Made by a program: the position numbers and the translations under genes
The notes under the pieces: generated by a model
What the model was told of the DNA's origin: nothing
The model's input: only the letters and a program-made list of their open reading frames with translations
Databases searched by the model: none
Assembly (NCBI GenBank): GCA_965112735.1
Contig: OZ218960.1
Coordinates: 2,790,001-2,854,000 of the forward strand
Length of the DNA: 64,000 nucleotides
Direction of reading: 5' to 3'
Source: Phaeosaccion multiseriatum
Lineage: Eukaryota > Ochrophyta, other classes
Shown: positions 58,192-64,000 of the stretch, in pieces
How positions within the stretch are numbered: position 1 is the stretch's first letter
How the letters are laid out: every line of letters starts with the position of its first letter

Positions 58192-59732
58192 ATAGTAGAA
58201 GGGGAGGAGTACTAGAAGTATAAGAAGTTCATTTACACTCGTGACATCAGTCAGACAGGAGATTCTTCCTCACCTTCCCCCCTCCCCCCTTTCCCCTCTC
58301 CTCTCCTCTCCTCCGCCCCTCCACCGCCATCCTTCCCTTAACTCTCCAGTTGCTTGGAGGCCTGGGGTATATGTACATTTTCGGCGGCCAGGTGAGTAAG
58401 GGAGTGAGTGGGTGAGTGGGTGAGTGGGTGAGTGGGTGAGTGGTGAATGGGTGAGTGAGTGAGTGGGTGAGTGAGTGAATGAGTGAGTTAGCGAGTGAGT
58501 GATTGAGTGAGTGGGTAGGTGAATGAGTGAGTTAGCGAGTGGGTGAGTGAGTGAATTGGCGCGTGCGTGAGTGAGTGATTGCATAAGTGGGGTCTACTAT
58601 ACTGAAACTCCATTGGTGCGCCCCTTACGTAATACCCCTTACGTAATACCCCTTACGTAATACCCCAGATGCAGCGCGGAGTGGAGGTGATCGAGGAGGT
58701 GCTGAGGGGTGTGGAGGCAAACCCCGGGGTACTCAGAGTCAGCCAGGTGGGTGTCGTATGTCAATGGGTAGGCGGGTGTGGGTTTGAGGGTGTGAACTCA
58801 ATGGGTGGGTGGGTGGGTGGGTCTCCCGATGAATCCTAACTTGTTCGTTTACAAGTTGTTGTACTCGATATTTCATTGAAACTGAAACTGCTCTCTCTCT
58901 CCTCAATCTGCCTTTCTCCCTGTCTCTCTCTCTCTCCCCGTCTCTCCCTCTTCTCCCTCTCTATCATACTTGTGTCCTGTTCCTGTTACATTCTCCCCTC
59001 TCTTCTGTCTTCCTTTCGTCCACTATCCCCTCCCTCCCCATCCACTGCCATCCCTTCCCACCCCATCCACTGCCATCCCCTCCCTCCCCATCCACTGCCA
59101 TCCCTTCCCACCCCATCCACTGCCATCCCCTCCGTCCCCATCCACTGCCATCCCCGTCAGTGGCGGCACTACTGCCACTGCATCTCTTTTGTTGCACACA
59201 CGTTTGGGAGTGTCGCTGCATACGAGAGGTTTCGACACGTGCACAACGCAGTGGAGGGCATCCCGGAACAGATACCCCCGAGCGCCGAGGTGAGTCCAGA
59301 TGAGAGGCAGGGGAGGAGGAGGAAGAAGAGGGCATAGGACATCGGAAGGGATGCATGTAGAGAGGGAAGAGAGGGGAGGAGAGAAAGAGAGGGAGGGGAG
59401 GAGTGAAAGAGAAGGAGGGGAGGAGAGAATGAGGGAGAGACTCCTCCGCTAGCATCGAAGCTCGTGCTGAGCTCTGCTTGTCTTGATTTGCCATCCATTG
59501 CCATCCTTTGATTTCCCGTCCGCTGCCATCCTCTCTCCATCCCCTGAAGTGGTGCCTCTCAGCCCCCTGACCCCTCTGAATGGGCCCCGCCCCTCCCCCC
59601 TCCCCCCCGCCATGGACCCTCTTCTTTCTCCCAAACCGCACACCGCAACACATACACACACACACACAAACACACGCACACACACACACACACACGCCCC
59701 CCCTGCCCTCCCCACCCACACGCACACGCCCC

Positions 59733-59766
<34 letters not shown>

Positions 59767-60113
59767 CTCAACAGTTGTGTCCCCAAACGCTCTGTCAGAA
59801 TATCTTTTGCCTCAACACCACCAGCCACCTTTACGCGGCCCTCTCCGCTGCACAGCAGCAGAAGGAGGAGGTGGAGGAGCAGCAGCAAATGGCACCAGAA
59901 GAGATCGACGCTAGAGCTCAGGCAGAGGCGCAGGAGCAACTGAGTAGAGACGCCTCAGCTGCTGCAGCGGCCACTCAGGCTACTGCGGCGGCATTGAGAG
60001 CCCCGGCAGGGCAGGGGGGACAGGGGACCGGAGGGGTGGGGGGGGGGCGCGGGGGGGAGAACATGATGTTCACAGATGCGACCTTGGCTCTCTTGGATGA
60101 GGTGCTTGACTAG
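52029..60113 (+). CDS. Zn2Cys6 transcription factor 2 with long regulatory region
   Basis: Exons 52029-52298, 52458-53128, 53353-53719, 53928-54029, 54300-54461, 55125-55205, 55816-55896, 56171-56284, 56617-56714, 57254-57350, 57775-57894, 58350-58391, 58669-58746, 59161-59289 and 59775-60113, all phase-consistent, give 916 residues. A Gln-rich N-terminus precedes the zinc cluster [19 protein letters not shown] followed by [11 protein letters not shown] (about residues 298-325; spacing C-x2-C-x6-C-x6-C-x2-C-x6-C). An intron splits the cluster just before its third Cys. The C-terminal 500 residues are helical and hydrophobic ([51 protein letters not shown]) and look like the 'middle homology' regulatory part of fungal Gal4-family proteins. 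Many exons are very short multiples of three. It is probably nuclear and perhaps ligand- or partner-regulated. Confidence 0.85.
54681..54918 (+). repeat. 20-bp VNTR, 12 copies
   Basis: The unit GATGGTAATGGTAGAGAGGT repeats with almost no change inside intron 54462-55124, preceded by a GT/TATG array. Its uniformity suggests recent expansion. Confidence 0.95.
58036..58205 (+). repeat. (AGT)n trinucleotide region
   Basis: Long AGT/AGA/GCA runs with a repeated AGAAGTAGTTGTAGGAGCAG segment, in intron 57895-58349. GAGT arrays follow in the next intron (58392-58590). Confidence 0.85.
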
Positions 60114-61448
60114 TTGGTTGTTCGTTGGGAGTTGGGTTTTTATGCGATTCGCGTTTGAAGGGGTTCGCGAAGGAAGGGGACAAGTTGAGGAGAGAACGAA
60201 GCACGCCGAGGACACGCACCACAGAGAGAAGCAAAGCAGAGCAGCAAAGCACTACAGAAGGTTTGTAGCCTGTTCTTTGAGCTGTGTGTGTCTGTGTGTT
60301 GGGATTACTCCCTCGCTCCCTCCCTCCCTCTCTCTGGTGATGAAACACGACATACTCCGGCCCCTCTAGCGGTGGCAGTACCACACACCTTCTTCCGCAC
60401 GGTGATGCACTGGGAGGGTAGAGGGTTTTGAGTGGGGTATGGGTACGTTAGTAAGTTTGGGGCATCGAGTGAAACCATAGCCCAGGGTGGGACACACGTT
60501 TTTTTGGGAGCGAAAGAAAAGGAAGGCGGTGCCAGACGTGCGGACGAAACGAAGGACTATGTAACTTCTCTTTCCTCCTCATTGGCGATGGACACAGAGA
60601 GAGGGGGGGGAGGGAGGAGACAGGGCACAGCAACTGCAAACAGAGGCTGCGAGGAGGAACGGTTCAAGGGGGGGAACGACCCTTTCCAAAATCATTGTAC
60701 ATTTTTTTGTTGTTGCCGAAGTTGGACGAACACATCAAAACAATTCTCTATACAATGTGTATAAATGAACATAAGAAACACGAGTATATTCCCCCAAGGG
60801 CTCTCTCTCTCTCCTATGCTCTACACACACTCATCTGACCCGTCTCTCGCACCCCTCTCAGTCTGCGGACAGGGACAAATTATTATTATTATTCCCCCCC
60901 CCCCACTTCCTTGAACTATATTTATCACGCGATTTGCGTAAGAACCGCCCAAATCGCCCCCGATACATATTTTGGACAATTGTAGCAAAATGACGCTGGG
61001 AGAAGAAAGTTTTTCGTGTAGCTCTTTGAGATGCCTGCCGACACATAGTCTCTCGGCTTTCGACACTTCCTTCCTTCCCTAGTTTCCAGCATTTCCGTTG
61101 GAGCACTCCCCCTTGCCGCCCGATCCCTACTAAAAAATGGGCGATTTGGGCGAATCTTCATTAATACTTCGAAGTACTACGAAGTTTTAAAGCATTAAAA
61201 AATCAAAACTTAAAAAATGAATTGAGAAGAACATGAATATGCCATGCTCTTCTGAGCGCCTCGTTGTCGGCTCTCTCCATGTTGGGCAGGGTCAAATACG
61301 TCAATACACTGAAACTGAACCTGAAACTGACACGGTTTGTCCCCAGTCCCAGGTCCTGCACACGACGAGGCCCTCCTGTGTGGTCTCTTACTCTTGCTCA
61401 CAGTCTGGCGACGGTCACCCCTTTATGCCTATCCCCTGCCTCTTGCTC
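60114..61448. other. Convergent 3' spacer, Zn2Cys6 gene 2 and CARS
   Basis: Holds 3' UTRs, an ATT run (60881-60892), a poly-C run, a 206-bp inverted-end element (below), the palindrome TACTTCGAAGTA (61165-61176), and AT-rich DNA. CTGAAACTGAACCTGAAACT lies at 61308-61327. No gene is seen. Confidence 0.55.
60947..61152. mobile_element. Possible small element with 14-bp inverted ends
   Basis: CGCCCAAATCGCCC (60947-60960) and its exact inverse GGGCGATTTGGGCG (61139-61152) bound about 206 bp of sequence unlike the surrounding repeats. No clear target duplication. Confidence 0.4.
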
Positions 61449-61607
61449 TCACAGTTTGGTGATGGTGACCCCTCCCGCCTTGACATCTTTGACAGCGTAT
61501 CCAAGGGCCGTGATAGCGTCCCTTGCCGCGTCAGCAGCGCCCCAGTCTTTGGCTGCCCTCGCCGTCGCTCGCTGCTTGAGCAGGGCTTGCAGCTAGGGTG
61601 TAGAGGG

Positions 61608-61648
<41 letters not shown>

Positions 61649-63820
61649 GGAGTGAGAGAGAGAGAGGAGAGAGTGGAGAGAGAGTAGGTGTGTGTCAGAG
61701 AGAAGTAGAGAGGAAGGAAGAGAGAACAGTGTAGAGAGAGCAAGAGAAAAGACGCCCCCTCCCTTCCTCCATCCCCCCCCTACAGTACCCACCTCTGCCG
61801 GAGCGGAGTCCACATCCACTGCCATCCCCCCTCCCTCCTCTCCCTCCTTGCCGAACGCAGGGCTCTCCACGTCGTAAAACAAGCCAAAGACTCTGTCCAT
61901 CTCCCCGAGAATATGAAGCATGTCCCGAGCCGTTTCGGGCCTAAGGTAGCCCCCCTTGGACGCACCCTCCCCGGCCTTGACCTACGGGGTATGTACACAC
62001 ACATACGTAAGGGAGGTACGTAAGTACGGGGTACGCACACAGAAGGGGCACATACGTAACGGGTACAAGGGGTACGTACACACACATACGTAAGTGAGTA
62101 CGTAAGTACGGGGTATGCACACAGAAGGGGCACATACGTAACGGGTACACAAACATACGCAAGGGGTACGTACACACACATACGTAAGGGAGTACGTAAG
62201 TACGGGGTATGCACACAGAAGGGGCACATACGTAACGGGTACACAAACATACGAAAAGGGGTACGTACCAGAGAGAAGAGGCCGGCGGCGGCTCGCGGAG
62301 TGGTGAGGTCATCCCCGAGACCAGCTTCGAACTGCGAGAGGGCGGATGAAAGCGCTTTAGGCAAGGCCTCAAGGCCCTTTTGGTGCTTTGCGGAGAGGGG
62401 TTCAGCTGGTGATGATGGAGGGACAGCAGACGCGGCCTTGGCGAGCATGGCCTTGAACTTATCGAGCCGCTTCACCGCATTCTTCGAAGCCTGTTGGAGG
62501 CAGGGGGGAAGGAAGGAAGGAAGGAAGGAAGGAAGGAAGGGAGGGAGGGAGGGAGGGAGGAGGGGTGTGGGAAAAGTCTCACACATAAGTCTCACATTGA
62601 AACAGTAAACTTCAAACTGAAACTGACCCTGACAACCACTGACAAGCACCCCCACCTTCAGAGCCTCTGGCGTGAAGTTGAGGGGCGAGCGGTAGTGGCT
62701 GCTCACCACGAGGTAGCGGAAACCTCGCACGTCGAGGGCGGTACGGAGAGCGCCTTGAAGGGTAAGGAAATTGCCTTTACTCTTGCTCATCTTTTCCTGT
62801 GGTAAGGGGGGAGGCCGGGGAGGGGAGGAGGAAGTCAGGGAGTGAGGAAGTGAGGGAGAGAGGGAGAGAGGGAGGGAGGAAGGGAGGAAGGGAAGTAGAA
62901 CGGGAAGTAGAAAGGGAGGGAGGGAGGGAGGGAGGGAGGGAGGAAGGGAGGAAGGGAGGGAGGTAGGGAGGGAGGGAGGAAGGAAGGGAGAGAGGAAGGG
63001 AGGGAGGGAGGGAGGGAGGGAGGGAGGGAGGGCGGGAGAGAGGGAGGGAGGAAGGGAGGAAGGGAAGTAGAACGGGAAGTAGAAAGGGAGGGAGGGAGAA
63101 AGGGAGGAAGGGAGGAAGGAAGGGAGGGAGGGAGGGAGGGAGGGAGGGAGGGAGGGAGGAAGGAAGGAAGGAAGGAAGGGAGGAAGGAAGGAAGGAAGGA
63201 AGGGAGGGAGGGAGGGAGGAAGGAAGGGAGGAAGGGAGGGAGGGAGGAAGGGAGGGAGGGAGGGAAGGAGAAAAGGAGGGGAGGGAGGGAGGAAGACGGT
63301 CGGGCCGAGTCACTAAAAGTACACTAAAATCGATACGAAGAGTCGCTATCTGAACCCCGACGAACACATACACGCACCGAGTCAACGTTAACGAATCCGT
63401 TGTGTATCCAGCAGCCGCAAAAGGGCTTGCCTGTAAACCCCTCGCTCTGCGCAATTTCATTTTCGTGGTGGGGGAAGACAAGGTCGACTCCTCCGGCATG
63501 AATGTCGATGGTATCGCCCAGGTATCTGCAGCAGTTGGTGATACAGCAGGCACAGGAGGCAGATCAGTATATGCTATCAAATAGGTGCAGGAAGGCCTGA
63601 GCGAAAGTGCCGTGCGTGAGCACGTGCGTACCTACCACGTGCGTATTCCTCGTCAAAACCACCGTCGAAGTTTAGTGACGTCAATCAATATGGATGATGT
63701 GTCGATATCGACATCGTCATCTGTGACAGGTAGGGCCATATATATATAGTGGGACGTATGCGTCTTCTCACCTTCTCGCCATGGCACTGCACTCAATGTG
63801 CCACCCCGGTCGGCCCTTGC
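61449..63820 (-). CDS. CARS: Cysteinyl-tRNA synthetase, 5' partial
   Basis: Class I synthetase that charges tRNA-Cys. Minus-strand exons 63820-63772, 63525-63378, 62796-62656, 62490-62269, 61981-61793 and 61589-61449 join in phase (about 296 residues); the gene begins beyond the right edge. Seen in order: [13 protein letters not shown] with a zinc-binding Cys; [20 protein letters not shown] then ENE (zinc His and Glu); [16 protein letters not shown], the KMSKS ATP loop; [19 protein letters not shown]; a C-terminal helical part ending VTITKL. The HIGH motif must lie off-window. Compared with bacterial enzymes there are acidic/Gly inserts near [18 protein letters not shown]. The acceptor of the exon at 63525 is formed inside a copy of the TTGGTGATAC word. 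Compartment (cytosol or organelle) cannot be told without the N-terminus. Confidence 0.94.
62815..63290 (+). repeat. GGGA/GGAA array in CARS intron
   Basis: About 475 bp of GGGA and GAAG repeats containing a duplicated GAAGTAGAACGGGAAGTAGA segment (62890 and 63064). It lies within the intron between the KMSKS exon and the zinc-site exon. Confidence 0.9.
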
Positions 63821-64000
63821 CTGTGAGTGAGAGGGTCGAGCGAGAGAGGGTGGAGGAGAAGGCACGGAGAGGGCCGATGAGTTAGCGTAAGAGAGAGAGA
63901 GAGAGTACAGCGAGAGAGGGTGGAAAGAGGGCAGAGAGATAGGCCAGAGACTACGAATGACGTCTAATGAGGATCATCTATGGCGCCACCCCCCCCCCCC

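Noticed and set aside
1-64000. tRNA or rRNA genes
   Set aside because: I looked for the T-loop GGTTCGAATCC pattern and conserved rRNA blocks and found no convincing case; a covariance-model scan would be decisive.

Overview
Nuclear DNA of a eukaryote. Genes carry many GT-AG introns and there is no bacterial operon structure. The gene set suggests a heterokont (stramenopile), probably a photosynthetic one: an ankyrin protein of the repeat style common in oomycetes and brown algae, two GAL4-type Zn2Cys6 regulators (known in some algal heterokonts as well as fungi), a three-repeat MYB, and a WW-like protein resembling the ciliary/centrosomal CEP164 group. The species cannot be fixed from the window. 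All exon models were built by hand from splice signals, conserved peptides and matching codon phase.

Layout. 45-12735 (+): 3' part of THO complex subunit 2 (THOC2), 21 exons. 14866-16167 (+): CRAL-TRIO lipid-binding protein. 17014-20195 (+): transaldolase, 7 exons. 20861-27177 (+): ankyrin-repeat protein, with introns holding very large CCCT and GGGA arrays. 27282-30624: mobile DNA, comprising a 45-bp foldback between 9-bp direct repeats and a 3.06-kb element with 81-bp terminal inverted repeats. The large element carries an AT-hook gene that is itself split by a 205-bp MITE. 31034-32766 (-): CEP164-like WW protein. 32811-36686 (+): multi-pass tetraspanin-like membrane protein. 36687-42087: repeat-rich intergenic DNA with small inverted-repeat elements and a possible tail-anchored micro-protein. 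42088-44987 (+): Zn2Cys6 regulator 1. 46272-51258 (-): 3R-MYB. 52029-60113 (+): Zn2Cys6 regulator 2, transcribed divergently from the MYB. 61449-63820 (-): cysteinyl-tRNA synthetase, 5' end beyond the window.

The genes do not form one pathway. Three DNA-binding regulators lie within 18 kb, and two of them share a 770-bp divergent promoter region. The most unusual layer is below gene level. Short words (10-20 bp) recur far above chance on both strands, in exons, introns and spacers. The clearest is TTGGTGATAC, with 11 exact copies that are read as different peptides in different genes. Introns are largely simple-sequence arrays, often purine-rich at the 5' end and pyrimidine-rich at the 3' end. 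Two genes carry a one-base excess in a long G or C homopolymer that breaks an otherwise consistent reading frame.
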